Of a stretch of DNA of 64,000 bases, positions 15,832-24,068 are shown one piece after another. Every line of letters starts with the position of its first letter. Position 1 is the stretch's first letter. Below the pieces are notes generated by a model that was not told the origin of the DNA, ran no database searches, and was given only the letters and a program-made list of their open reading frames with translations. A program made the position numbers and the translations under genes. The DNA is from Streptomyces sp. NBC_01294 (GTDB lineage Bacteria > Actinomycetota > Actinomycetes > Streptomycetales > Streptomycetaceae), in contig NZ_CP108423.1 in NCBI RefSeq assembly GCF_035917235.1, forward strand, positions 3,103,001 through 3,167,000, given 5' to 3'.

Positions 15832-17090
15832 TTGCCCTGGCCCTTGCGGTACGGCATGCCGTCCGCCTTCGGCATCCGCAGGCGCTGCGCCGACAGGGCG
15901 AGCACGAGCAGCGTGGTCAGGTACGGGGCCGCGTCGACGAACTGGCTCGGCACCGAGTCGGTCAGCGCGTACCAGACGAACAGCAGCGCGGCGAAGGCCG
16001 CCGAGATGCCGGCCTGGATGTGCTTCTTCTTGTAGAGCTGCCAGGCGCAGACCAGCACGAGCAGGATCGCGATCAGCAGCAGCATCGCGTGGACGTTCTC
16101 GGCGCCACCGCGCAGCTTGAGGCTGTCGATGAAGCCGAACAGGCCCGCGCCCAGCGCCATGCCGCCCGGCATCCAGTTGCCGAAGATCATCGCGGCGAGA
16201 CCGATGTAACCGCGGCCGCCGGTCTGGCCCTCCTGGTAGATGGGGCTCGCGACCTCGGACAGGTACACGCCGCCGAGGCCCGCGAGGGCGCCCGAGATGA
16301 TCACGGCGATGTACTTGTACTTGTAGACGTTGACGCCGAGCGACTCGGCGGCGATCGGGTTCTCACCGCAGGAGCGCAGGCGCAGGCCGAAGGCGGTCCG
16401 CCACAGCACCCACCAGGTGGCGGGGATCAGCAGCAGGGCCACGATGGTGAGCAGCGAGATCTCGGTGACCAGGCCGCCGATGACGCCGGCGAGGTCCGAG
16501 ACGAAGAACCAGTGCTTGCCCTGGAGGTCGGCCATCCAGTCGGACAGACCTGGCACGGTCACCTTGTAGATCGGCTCGACCTGCGGCGACTGCTTGGAGG
16601 AGCCGCCCGGCGCCTCGGCGAACGTGAAGTTCGACAGGTACTGGGTGAAGCCCAGCGCCAGGATGTTGATGGCCACACCGGAGACGATGTGGTTGACGTT
16701 GAAGGTGACCGTGATGATCGCGTGCAGCAGGCCGCCGACGGCGCCGCCGGCGATGCCGACGAGCACACCGGTCCACGGGCCCCACTGGTAGCCCGCCCAG
16801 GCACCGAACCAGGTGCCGAGGATCATCATGCCTTCGAGGCCGATGTTGACGACGCCCGCGCGCTCGGCCCACAGGCCGCCGAGGCCGGCGAGGCCGATCG
16901 GGACCGCGAGGGAGAGGGCGCCGGAGACCTGGCCGATGGAGGTCAGGTCGTTGGCCCCGCTGATCAGGCGGACCATCGAGATCAGCGCGAGGCCGCCCGC
17001 GATGATCAGCAGGATCCAGGGCAGGGTGAGCTTGCGGCGGCCGCCCGTGGCGGGTGCCGCCTTCTTCGTGGAAACGGTGCTGGCGCTCAC
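15828..17090 (-). CDS. Nucleoside ABC transporter permease (second permease)
   Basis: The 420-residue protein has about ten membrane segments and belongs to the BPD_transp_2 permease family, like NupQ or RnsD-type subunits. Typical pieces are GLGGLWAERAGVVNIGLEGM, the coupling region LRLRSCGENPIAAESLGVNV, and GRGYIGLAAMIFGNW. A GTG start overlaps the stop of the first permease gene by 4 nt. It forms the membrane channel together with the protein at 17087-18202, energised by the ATPase at 18199-19857 and fed by the BMP lipoprotein at 20074-21135. Confidence 0.92.
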   Translation of the reverse strand: MSASTVSTKKAAPATGGRRKLTLPWILLIIAGGLALISMVRLISGANDLTSIGQVSGALSLAVPIGLAGLGGLWAERAGVVNIGLEGMMILGTWFGAWAGYQWGPWTGVLVGIAGGAVGGLLHAIITVTFNVNHIVSGVAINILALGFTQYLSNFTFAEAPGGSSKQSPQVEPIYKVTVPGLSDWMADLQGKHWFFVSDLAGVIGGLVTEISLLTIVALLLIPATWWVLWRTAFGLRLRSCGENPIAAESLGVNVYKYKYIAVIISGALAGLGGVYLSEVASPIYQEGQTGGRGYIGLAAMIFGNWMPGGMALGAGLFGFIDSLKLRGGAENVHAMLLLIAILLVLVCAWQLYKKKHIQAGISAAFAALLFVWYALTDSVPSQFVDAAPYLTTLLVLALSAQRLRMPKADGMPYRKGQGK

Positions 17091-18202
17091 GCCGCGACCT
17101 CCTTCTCGGTCTTCATGGCGTGGCCCGCGGCCAGCTCCTCGCCGACCTTCTGCTGCTGGCGCCGGATGCCGTAACGACGGACGAGCTCGTACGAGACGAC
17201 GACCGCGATCACGATCAGGCCCTTCATGATCGTGCCGATCTCCTTGGCGTAGCCGGCCGTGTCGAGGCCGGCGGACGCCTTGTCGATGAAGGCCATCAGG
17301 AGTGCGGCGAAGAAGATGCCGACGGGGCTGTTGCGGCCGAGCAGGGCGATGGTGATGCCGGTGAAGCCGACGCCCACGGGGAAGACGAGGGTGTACGTGT
17401 GGCTCTCACCGAGCAGCACCGGCATGCCCGACAGACCGGCGACGGCACCGGAGATGAGCATCGCGGTGACGATCATCTTCTTGGAGTCGACACCCGAGGC
17501 CGCGGCGGCGGACTCGCTGGCGCCGCTGGCGCGCAGGTCGAAGCCGAAGCGGGTGCGGTTGAGCACGAACCAGTAGACGATGCCGAGCGCGAAGGCCACG
17601 AAGGTGAAGCCGTAGATCTCGCCCGAGTCGCCCATGGACAGGGCCGGGAACCAGCCGGACTGGGCGATCTCGCCCGTCGTCAGGTCGTTGGAACCCTCCA
17701 CCTGGACGCCGAGGTTCTTCGGCAGGATCAGCCAGGCGATGAGGCTCGTCGCGATGGCGTTGAGCATGATCGTGGAGACGACCTCGCTCACGCCGCGCTT
17801 GGCCTTGAGGACGCCCGCGATGCCGGCCCAGAAGGCACCGGTCAGCATCGCGACGACCACGATCAGCAGGATGTGCAGCGGGCCGGGCAGCGCGACGGCG
17901 CCGCCGACCACGGCGGAGATCATCGCGGCGAGCCGGTACTGGCCGTCGACACCGATGTTGAAGAGGTTCATGCGGAAGCCGATGGCGACGGCCAGGGCTG
18001 CCAGGTAGTACGTGCCGGCCTGGTTGACGATCAGGACCTGGATGTCCTCGTAGCTGCCGTTCTCCACCATGAGGCGCAGCGGCTCGATCGGGTTGATGCC
18101 CGTCGCTCCCAGCACGATCATGGTCAACGCGAAGGCGGCCACCAGGGCGAGCACCGGCCCGGCAATGGCGAGCAGCAGCCGGTCCTTGTCGAATTTCTTC
18201 AT
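17087..18202 (-). CDS. Nucleoside ABC transporter permease (first permease)
   Basis: The 371-residue protein is a NupP/RnsC-like permease with about eight to ten helices. It shows FRMNLFNIGVDGQYRLAAM, LKAKRGVSEVVSTIMLNAIA, the coupling segment FDLRASGASESAAAASGVDS, and VGVGFTGITIALLGRNSPVG. Its ATG overlaps the ATPase stop by 4 nt (ATGA), and its stop overlaps the next permease start by 4 nt. These overlaps fix the operon order ATPase-permease-permease-cdd. Confidence 0.92.
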   Translation of the reverse strand: MKKFDKDRLLLAIAGPVLALVAAFALTMIVLGATGINPIEPLRLMVENGSYEDIQVLIVNQAGTYYLAALAVAIGFRMNLFNIGVDGQYRLAAMISAVVGGAVALPGPLHILLIVVVAMLTGAFWAGIAGVLKAKRGVSEVVSTIMLNAIATSLIAWLILPKNLGVQVEGSNDLTTGEIAQSGWFPALSMGDSGEIYGFTFVAFALGIVYWFVLNRTRFGFDLRASGASESAAAASGVDSKKMIVTAMLISGAVAGLSGMPVLLGESHTYTLVFPVGVGFTGITIALLGRNSPVGIFFAALLMAFIDKASAGLDTAGYAKEIGTIMKGLIVIAVVVSYELVRRYGIRRQQQKVGEELAAGHAMKTEKEVAA

Positions 18203-19857
18203 CGGGCCTCGTCCTCCGTCGTGTCACCGTCGGCAGCGGCGGAGTGGTTGTCGGTTGCTTCCAGGTGCCCCGAGGCGGCGCCCGTCATGGCGGTGCCCAG
18301 CTCCTCGGGGGTCACGGTCGCGGGGTCGGCGTCCGCGACCAGGCGGCCGCGGTAGATCACGCGCAGGGTGTCGGACAGGCCGATGAGCTCGTCCAGGTCT
18401 GCGGAGATCAGCAGTACGGCCAGGCCTTCGCGGCGGGCCTCGCGGATCGCGTCCCAGATCTGCGCCTGCGCACCGACGTCCACACCGCGGGTGGGGTGGG
18501 CGGCGATGAGGAACTTCGGGTTGTGGCTCATCTCGCGGCCGACGATCAGCTTCTGCTGGTTGCCGCCGGAGAGCGAGGCCGCGGTGACCTCGATGCCCGG
18601 GGTGCGGACGTCGTACTCGCGCACGATCCGCGCGGTGTCCTTGCGGGCCGCCTTCGGGTCGAGGATGCCGTTCTTGGAGTTGGGCGCCTCGGTGACGTGG
18701 CCGAGGATCCGGTTCTCCCAGAGCGGGGACTCCAGCAGCAGGCCGTGGCGGTGGCGGTCCTCGGGGATGTACCCGATGCCGCCCTCGCGGCGCTTGCGCA
18801 CCGGGGTCTTGGTGATGTCCTTGCCGTCGAGCGTGATCACGCCCGTGTCGGCGGCGTTCATGCCCATGAGGGCTTCGATCAGCTCGGTCTGGCCGTTGCC
18901 CTCGACACCGGCGATGCCGAGGATCTCGCCCTTGTGGATCGTGAAGGTGATGTCGTCCAGCAGGAGACGGCCTACCGCGACCTTCTCGTAGATGGCGGAG
19001 TCCACGGGCACCGCAGGCGCCAGGACCTCCGGCTCGGCGACGACGGAGTCGCTCGCGGCGAGGGTCAGGCCCTCCACCTTGAGCATCGGGACGTCCGTGA
19101 CGGTCGACTCGCGGGTCTCCGGCGAAGGCAGCTCCGCGCCGACCATCAGCTCGGCGAGCTGCTTGGTGGTGGCGGTCCTCGGGTCGGCGGTGCCGACCGT
19201 GGTGCCGCGCCGGATGACGGTGATGTCGTCGGCGACCTTCAGCACCTCGCCCAGCTTGTGCGAGATGAAGATGACCGTCAGGCCCTCGGCCTTGAGCTCG
19301 CGCAGGTTGTCGAAGAGTGCGTCCACCTCCTGCGGCACGAGCACGGCGGTCGGCTCGTCGAGGATGAGGATCTTCGCGCCGCGGTAGAGGACCTTGAGGA
19401 TCTCCACGCGCTGGCGGTCGGCGACACCGAGGTCCTCGACCAGGGCGTCGGGGCGTACGCCGAGGCCGTACGCGTCCGAGATCTCCTTGATCTTCTTACG
19501 GGCCTTGGCGCCGATGCCGTAGAGCTTCTCGCCGCCGAGGACGACGTTCTCCAGGACGGTGAGGTTGTCGGCGAGCATGAAGTGCTGGTGCACCATGCCG
19601 ATGCCGCGGGCGATGGCGTCGCCGGGGCTGCTGAAGGAGACCTGCTCCCCGTCGATGGCGATGGTGCCCTCGTCCGGCTTCTGCATGCCGTAGAGGATCT
19701 TCATCAGGGTCGACTTTCCGGCGCCGTTCTCGCCGATCAAGGCATGGACCGTGCCCTTGCGGACGGTGATCGCGATGTCCTTGTTGGCGACGACGCCGGG
19801 GAAGCGCTTGGTGATGCCGTGCAGTTCTACGGCGGGGGGCGGGCTGGACGCGTTGAT
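18199..19857 (-). CDS. Nucleoside ABC transporter ATP-binding protein (two ATPase domains); apparent ATC start
   Basis: The protein has two fused ABC ATPase domains, as in NupO, RnsB and sugar ABC proteins. The first has Walker A GENGAGKST, Walker B LILDEPTAVLVP and H-loop ISHKLG. The second has a degenerate Walker A (GVEGNGQTEL), signature LSGGNQQK and IAAHPTRGVDVG. Homology clearly continues upstream of the first canonical start (TTG 19740, which would cut into Walker A): VELHGITKRFPGVVANKDIA precedes it. No in-frame ATG, GTG or TTG exists between there and the upstream intergenic region. An AAGGAG lies 8 nt before an ATC at 19857, so I place the start there (552 residues). A sequencing error is the alternative. 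Confidence 0.88.
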   Translation of the reverse strand: MNASSPPPAVELHGITKRFPGVVANKDIAITVRKGTVHALIGENGAGKSTLMKILYGMQKPDEGTIAIDGEQVSFSSPGDAIARGIGMVHQHFMLADNLTVLENVVLGGEKLYGIGAKARKKIKEISDAYGLGVRPDALVEDLGVADRQRVEILKVLYRGAKILILDEPTAVLVPQEVDALFDNLRELKAEGLTVIFISHKLGEVLKVADDITVIRRGTTVGTADPRTATTKQLAELMVGAELPSPETRESTVTDVPMLKVEGLTLAASDSVVAEPEVLAPAVPVDSAIYEKVAVGRLLLDDITFTIHKGEILGIAGVEGNGQTELIEALMGMNAADTGVITLDGKDITKTPVRKRREGGIGYIPEDRHRHGLLLESPLWENRILGHVTEAPNSKNGILDPKAARKDTARIVREYDVRTPGIEVTAASLSGGNQQKLIVGREMSHNPKFLIAAHPTRGVDVGAQAQIWDAIREARREGLAVLLISADLDELIGLSDTLRVIYRGRLVADADPATVTPEELGTAMTGAASGHLEATDNHSAAADGDTTEDEAR

Positions 19858-19937
19858 GACGCACTCTCCTTGGCGCGGAAGGAGCGGAAGGCAGGGGGGA
19901 CAGGGCGGGGAGAGAAAGTATCGCGTCCACGATGCTT

Positions 19938-19949
19938 CTACGCGCGTAG
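19938..19949 (-). promoter_or_regulatory. Candidate nucleoside-regulon operator upstream of the ABC operon
   Basis: CTACGCGCGTAG is a perfect palindrome, identical to the add copy. It lies about 80 bp upstream of the ATPase start, between that gene and the terminator of the binding-protein gene. Confidence 0.6.
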
Positions 19950-20005
19950 CACTGTCGGAAGTGAAAACTTGCGGCCACGGGGCCGCTTGGTCACAGAACG
20001 TGGCT

Positions 20006-20044
20006 CGGGGCCCGGGAGCGATAACGACCGCTTCCCGGACCCCG
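20006..20044 (-). terminator. Hairpin terminator after the BMP lipoprotein gene
   Basis: Arms CGGGGCCCGGGA and TCCCGGACCCCG pair over 12 bp with one G-U pair, around a 15-nt loop. It lies 29 bp past the stop, so the binding-protein gene is probably mainly monocistronic. Confidence 0.75.
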
Positions 20045-20073
20045 GAGACCAGGACTACATGTCAGAGACGGCC

Positions 20074-21135
20074 TTACGGCGTGGTCTTGACGACGATCTT
20101 CTTGGCGATGATGTCGGCCTTGGCCTTCTCCACCGCGGCGATGACGTCGGTCATCTCCTTGTACTTCGGGTTGGAGTCGGCCAGGCCGACGCCGTCCTTG
20201 TCCAGACCGTAGCGGATCTCACCGGTGGTCGGCTTGCCGTCGACCACGGACTTGATCAGGTCGTAGACGGAGTCCGAGACGTCCTTGGTGACCGAGGTCA
20301 GGATGGCGTCCTTGTACTTCGCCAGACCGGCCTGGTTGTACTGGTCGGAGTCGACACCGATGGCCCACTTGCCCTTGGCGGAAGCGGCCTCGATGGCACC
20401 CGAGCCGGCCAGACCCGCGGCGGCGTAGACGACGTCGGCGCCGCCGGCGTCGAGCTGGCCCTGCGCAGCGGCCTTGCCGAGGTCGGGCTTGGCGAAACCG
20501 TCGAAGTTCGGCGGCTGGGTGAGGTACGCGGAGAGCACCTTGGCGTTCGGGTTGGTGTCCTTGACGCCCTGGATGAAGCCCGCCTCGAACTTCTTGATCA
20601 GCGGAACCTCGACACCGCCGATGAAGCCGACCGTGCCGGTCTTCGACACCTTGGCGGCGGCGACGCCGGCCAGGTAGGAGCCCTGCTCCTCGTTGAAGAC
20701 CATGTTGGCGACGTTCGGGCCGGTCACCGAGGTGTCGTCGATGATGCCGAACGTGGTGTTCGGGAACTTCGGCGCGACCTTCTTGATGGCCGGGGCGTAG
20801 GCGAAGCCGACGCCGATGACGGGGTTGTTGCCCTTGCGGGCAAGCTCGGTGAGGCGCTGGACCTTGTCGGCCTCGCCCTCACCGTCGGTGGGCTCCGCCT
20901 CGGCGCCCTTGACCTTGAGGTCGGTTTCGGCCTTCTTCAGGCCGGCGTAGGCGGCGTCGTTGAACGACTGGTCGCCGCGGCCACCGATGTCGTACGCGAT
21001 GGCGGCGGTCTTCTGACCCGACTCCGAGGGGGAGGCGGCAGCGTCCGACGACTTCTTTCCACCACAGGCGGTGGCCGAGAGGGCCAGCGCCGCGGACGCG
21101 AGGCCCACGGTGGCGATCCTGGTGATCCGGCGCAA
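20074..21135 (-). CDS. BMP-family nucleoside-binding lipoprotein
   Basis: The 353-residue protein has a lipoprotein signal (ALSATACGGKK, Cys24) and a BMP/PnrA-type periplasmic-binding fold: AIAYDIGGRGDQSFNDAAYAG, NPVIGVGFAYAPAI, GFIGGVEVPLIKKFEAGFIQ, and WAIGVDSDQYNQA. BMP proteins bind purine and pyrimidine nucleosides. TTG at 21135 is used as start, with AAGGAG 7 nt upstream. It delivers substrate to the ABC complex encoded just downstream (15828-19857). Separate transcription from the less abundant membrane components is normal for such systems. A diverged operator copy lies upstream. Confidence 0.95.
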   Translation of the reverse strand: MRRITRIATVGLASAALALSATACGGKKSSDAAASPSESGQKTAAIAYDIGGRGDQSFNDAAYAGLKKAETDLKVKGAEAEPTDGEGEADKVQRLTELARKGNNPVIGVGFAYAPAIKKVAPKFPNTTFGIIDDTSVTGPNVANMVFNEEQGSYLAGVAAAKVSKTGTVGFIGGVEVPLIKKFEAGFIQGVKDTNPNAKVLSAYLTQPPNFDGFAKPDLGKAAAQGQLDAGGADVVYAAAGLAGSGAIEAASAKGKWAIGVDSDQYNQAGLAKYKDAILTSVTKDVSDSVYDLIKSVVDGKPTTGEIRYGLDKDGVGLADSNPKYKEMTDVIAAVEKAKADIIAKKIVVKTTP

Positions 21136-21196
21136 GGGGAGGCTCCTTCAAAACCTGACCGAAGCGCCACGACCGGCGCTGGTTTCGCGGCGATCG

Positions 21197-21208
21197 TAAC
21201 GCGCGTAG
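21197..21208 (-). promoter_or_regulatory. Candidate nucleoside-regulon operator upstream of the BMP gene (diverged left arm)
   Basis: TAACGCGCGTAG keeps the right half-site GCGTAG and the centre of the palindrome, but the left arm has two changes. It is about 60 bp upstream of the TTG start. Confidence 0.5.
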
Positions 21209-21285
21209 ATGTCAGTTAAAGGCCCGTTCATGAGTCGTTATCGGATCGTCGTGAACCAGACAGTGACCGATTGGTAACTCCCTTT

Positions 21286-21318
21286 GTGCCCAGCCCTTGC
21301 GTACCAAGGGCTGGGCAC
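21286..21318 (-). terminator. Hairpin terminator after the M20 amidohydrolase gene
   Basis: Perfect 14-bp arms GTGCCCAGCCCTTG and CAAGGGCTGGGCAC around a 5-nt loop lie 46 bp past the stop codon. It isolates the amidohydrolase from the binding-protein gene. Confidence 0.85.
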
Positions 21319-21364
21319 CTCCGCCGGGAGAGCCGCCGATGTTGTAGTGACTTCGCCCCTGCGG

Positions 21365-22621
21365 CTACCGGGCGGGCACGGTACGGACTCCGTCGAGCAG
21401 CGCGGTGGCCGTGAAGAACTCCACGCCGACGCCGATAGCGGACTCGTCCACGTCGAAGTCCCCGCGGTGCAGGTCGTGCTTGGCGGTGTCACCGGGCGTA
21501 CGGACCCCCAGGCGGGCCATGGCGCCCGGGACATGCTCCAGGTACCAGGAGAAGTCCTCCCCGCCCAGGCTCTGCTCGGTGTCCTCGACCGACTCGGCGC
21601 CGCAGCGGACCGTCATCGCCTCGCGCAGCAGCTCGGTGATCACCGGGTCGTTGACCACCGGCGGCACCCCGCGCACGTGGTTGATCTCGAACTTGGCCCC
21701 GTGCATCGTCGCGATCTCGTCGATCGCCGCGTGGATCATGTCCGGCGCCTCGTGCCAGGCATCCAGGTCCAGGCACCGTACGGTCCCGGACAGCTCGGCG
21801 TGCATCGGGATGACGTTGCAGGCGTGCCCGGCCTCGATCCGGCCCCAGGTGACCGACATGCCCGAGCGGGCGTCCATCCGGCGGGCCAGCAGGGCCGGGG
21901 CGTCGACGGCGACGCGGGCGGTCGCCGTCACCAGGTCGGTGGTCAGGTGCGGCCGCGCGGTGTGCCCGCCGGAGCCGGAGAGGCTGACCTCCAGCCGGTC
22001 GCAGGCGGAGGTGATGGGGCCGGCCCGCAGACCGATCCGACCGGCGTCGACCCGGGGGTCGCAGTGCACGGCGACGATCCGGCCCACGCCGTCCAGGACC
22101 CCGGACTCGATGGCGTCGGTGGCCCCGCCCGGGAGCACCTCCTCGGCCGGCTGGAAGAGCAGCCGCACGGGGCGGGGCAGCAGGCCCTGGCGGTCGAGTT
22201 CGGCGAGGACCAGGCCGGCGCCGAGGACGACCGCGGTGTGCACGTCGTGGCCGCAGGCGTGGGCGCGGTCCGGGAAGGTCGAGCGGTACGCGACGTGCGT
22301 CTTGGCGTCCGGGATGGGCAGGGCGTCGATGTCCGCGCGCAGGGCCAGCATCGGCCGGCCCCCGTCCCAGGTGCCGACGTCACAGATCAGGCCCGTGCCG
22401 GACTTCAGCACCCGTGGTCGCAGGCCGGCTTTCTCCAACCGGGCCTTGATCGCCGCGGTGGTACGGAATTCCTGGTGCCCGAGCTCCGGGTGCATGTGCA
22501 AGTCCCGGCGGAAGGCGATCAGTTCGGCACGCAGGTGGTCCGGAAGTTTGCCGGGCAGCTCGGGCCGGTCGGACGCGGCGGGCTGGGCGGTCTGGGACTC
22601 GCGGGACATCAACTGGTTCAC
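21365..22621 (-). CDS. M20-family amidohydrolase / peptidase
   Basis: The 418-residue cytoplasmic enzyme belongs to the M20D aminoacylase/amidohydrolase family. It shows RRDLHMHPELGHQEFRTT, LRADIDALPI, metal ligands in HACGHDVHTA, LLFQPAEEVLPGGA, the dimerisation-domain SGSGGHTARPH, and the last metal site SLGGEDFSWYLEHVPG. Such enzymes cleave N-acyl or related amide bonds. Substrates range from indole-acetyl amino acids to N-acetyl diaminopimelate, and none can be assigned here. GTG 22621 is the longest start; ATG 22609 is possible. Confidence 0.93.
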   Translation of the reverse strand: MNQLMSRESQTAQPAASDRPELPGKLPDHLRAELIAFRRDLHMHPELGHQEFRTTAAIKARLEKAGLRPRVLKSGTGLICDVGTWDGGRPMLALRADIDALPIPDAKTHVAYRSTFPDRAHACGHDVHTAVVLGAGLVLAELDRQGLLPRPVRLLFQPAEEVLPGGATDAIESGVLDGVGRIVAVHCDPRVDAGRIGLRAGPITSACDRLEVSLSGSGGHTARPHLTTDLVTATARVAVDAPALLARRMDARSGMSVTWGRIEAGHACNVIPMHAELSGTVRCLDLDAWHEAPDMIHAAIDEIATMHGAKFEINHVRGVPPVVNDPVITELLREAMTVRCGAESVEDTEQSLGGEDFSWYLEHVPGAMARLGVRTPGDTAKHDLHRGDFDVDESAIGVGVEFFTATALLDGVRTVPAR

Positions 22622-22745
22622 CCGTTGAAGGGTAGGCGCACGGACCGGTCAACTGGCCGGGGATCAGCAAAAGTTCATGCCGTTAGGGGAAAGAAACCCG
22701 GCCTCTGGCGCATGACCGGGGGCCACCGGGGGTAAACTCGCGCGC

Positions 22746-24020
22746 TCATCCGGCCGTAGGAGCCGCCTGAGCGGGCAGTCTGCGCACATCACGGGCGGTG
22801 TCGGTGACCCCGGCGAGGAAGGTGCGGGCGCGCGCGGACGCGGACCCGGTGAGCCAGGCGGGGTCGACATCGCATACGGCGACCGTCACACCGGTACCGG
22901 TCAGTGCGTAGGGCAGCGTGTGGACGACCGTGGACGGAAAGCTGACGATCGTTGCGCCGACCGGCCCGCGCCGGGCGATCAGCTCCAGCGGCAGGTCGGG
23001 GCGGACGATCTCCAGCCCGGTCGCCCGGCTGAGCGCGCGCAGCTTCTCCGGGGACTCCCGGCGGTGCGCGAAGTAGCGGGTGGCCCCGTGCTCCAGGGTG
23101 AGCGCGCGCACCGCCTCCAGATAGCGGGCCGGGTCCACCACGCCGGTCTCCACCAGCGAGGTCCCGACCAGGTCGGTGCCCTTGGTCAGGCGGGGCGGGC
23201 CGAAGCGGGCGCGGGTCCAGGCGAAGTCGTTGACCCGCAGCGTCATCCCGCCGTGGGCGGTGACCGGCATCGAGCTGAAGACCTCGACGCGGCGGGCGCG
23301 GCGGGCGGCCGGGGTGAAGCGGCGGCGCGCGGTCGCCGAGACGGGCGCGTACGCCAGCTCGCGGACGCGGCCGGGCAGCCCCCCGCCGCCGACCCGGTGC
23401 CAGCGTACGAGGCGTTCGCCGCGGGCGGTCTGGGCGATGAACTCCATGGTGGCGGTCCCGTCGTCGACCACCACGAGCTGCTCGGCCCGCACGAGGGTGA
23501 GCAGCAGCTGGACGTAGCGCGAGAAGGGGTCGCCGACGACGACCGTGCGCGCGGCGCGCACGTCGCGCGCCAGCGCGGCCAGCGCCTTCAGCGGGGCGAA
23601 CCGGCTGCCGCGCGCCTCCTGCCACTGGACCTCGTACCCCTCGTCCCGGGCCAGTGCGGCCATCCGGCGCAGCTGGCCGCGGGACATGGGGTCGGTGGGC
23701 GGCAGGACGACGATCCTCAGAGCGGGCACCGCGCCCGCCGGACGGGGGCCGGGGCCGGAGGCCGGGGCCGGGGCCGGAGCCCCGGATGCGGCCGGGCCGG
23801 GATCCGTCGCGGCGGGGCGGCGCACCCGCTGGCTCGGGACGCCGTCCAGGCTCGGGGCGCCGTCCAGGCTCGGGACGCCGTCCAGGCTCGGGACGCCGTC
23901 CGGCTGCGGTCCCTGCGGGCGAGGGCCCGCCGGGGTGCCCGGCGCGTACGCCCACTCCAGCACGTTCAGGAGTTGGACCGGGCTCTCGACGAACGCCAGG
24001 GTGGAGGCGGAGGGGGTCAC
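22746..24020 (-). CDS. Polysialyltransferase-family (GT52-like) glycosyltransferase
   Basis: The second of two tandem GTG codons (24020) is best spaced from AAGGAG. The protein starts with the family hallmark FVESPVQLLNVLEW. After a low-complexity insert (about residues 29-98, containing tandem PSLDGV hexapeptides from 18-bp DNA repeats) it continues with LRIVVLPPTDPMSRGQLRRM, VVGDPFSRYVQLLL, VVVDDGTATMEF, YFAHRRESPEKL and SFPSTVVHTLPYAL. This pattern matches GT52/polysialyltransferase-like enzymes that transfer nonulosonic acids. It is the last gene of the leftward arm, 48 bp after the NeuA-NeuB fusion, so it probably uses the CMP-sugar made by that protein (inference). Confidence 0.8.
   Translation of the reverse strand: MTPSASTLAFVESPVQLLNVLEWAYAPGTPAGPRPQGPQPDGVPSLDGVPSLDGAPSLDGVPSQRVRRPAATDPGPAASGAPAPAPASGPGPRPAGAVPALRIVVLPPTDPMSRGQLRRMAALARDEGYEVQWQEARGSRFAPLKALAALARDVRAARTVVVGDPFSRYVQLLLTLVRAEQLVVVDDGTATMEFIAQTARGERLVRWHRVGGGGLPGRVRELAYAPVSATARRRFTPAARRARRVEVFSSMPVTAHGGMTLRVNDFAWTRARFGPPRLTKGTDLVGTSLVETGVVDPARYLEAVRALTLEHGATRYFAHRRESPEKLRALSRATGLEIVRPDLPLELIARRGPVGATIVSFPSTVVHTLPYALTGTGVTVAVCDVDPAWLTGSASARARTFLAGVTDTARDVRRLPAQAAPTAG
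23841..23894. repeat. 18-bp tandem repeat (three full units) inside the GT52-like gene
   Basis: The unit GCCGTCCAGGCTCGGGRC occurs at 23841, 23859 and 23877, with partial copies on both sides. Because 18 is a multiple of three, copy-number changes stay in frame and only lengthen or shorten the PSLDGV linker. Confidence 0.9.
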
Positions 24021-24068
24021 CACGTACTCCTTGTGGGTGGGCGGAACGCGTACGCGCCGGACCGGAGG

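Noticed and set aside
20879..21219. Frames antisense to the start of the BMP gene
   Set aside because: They are shadows of the lipoprotein gene, whose signal peptide and BMP motifs are clear.
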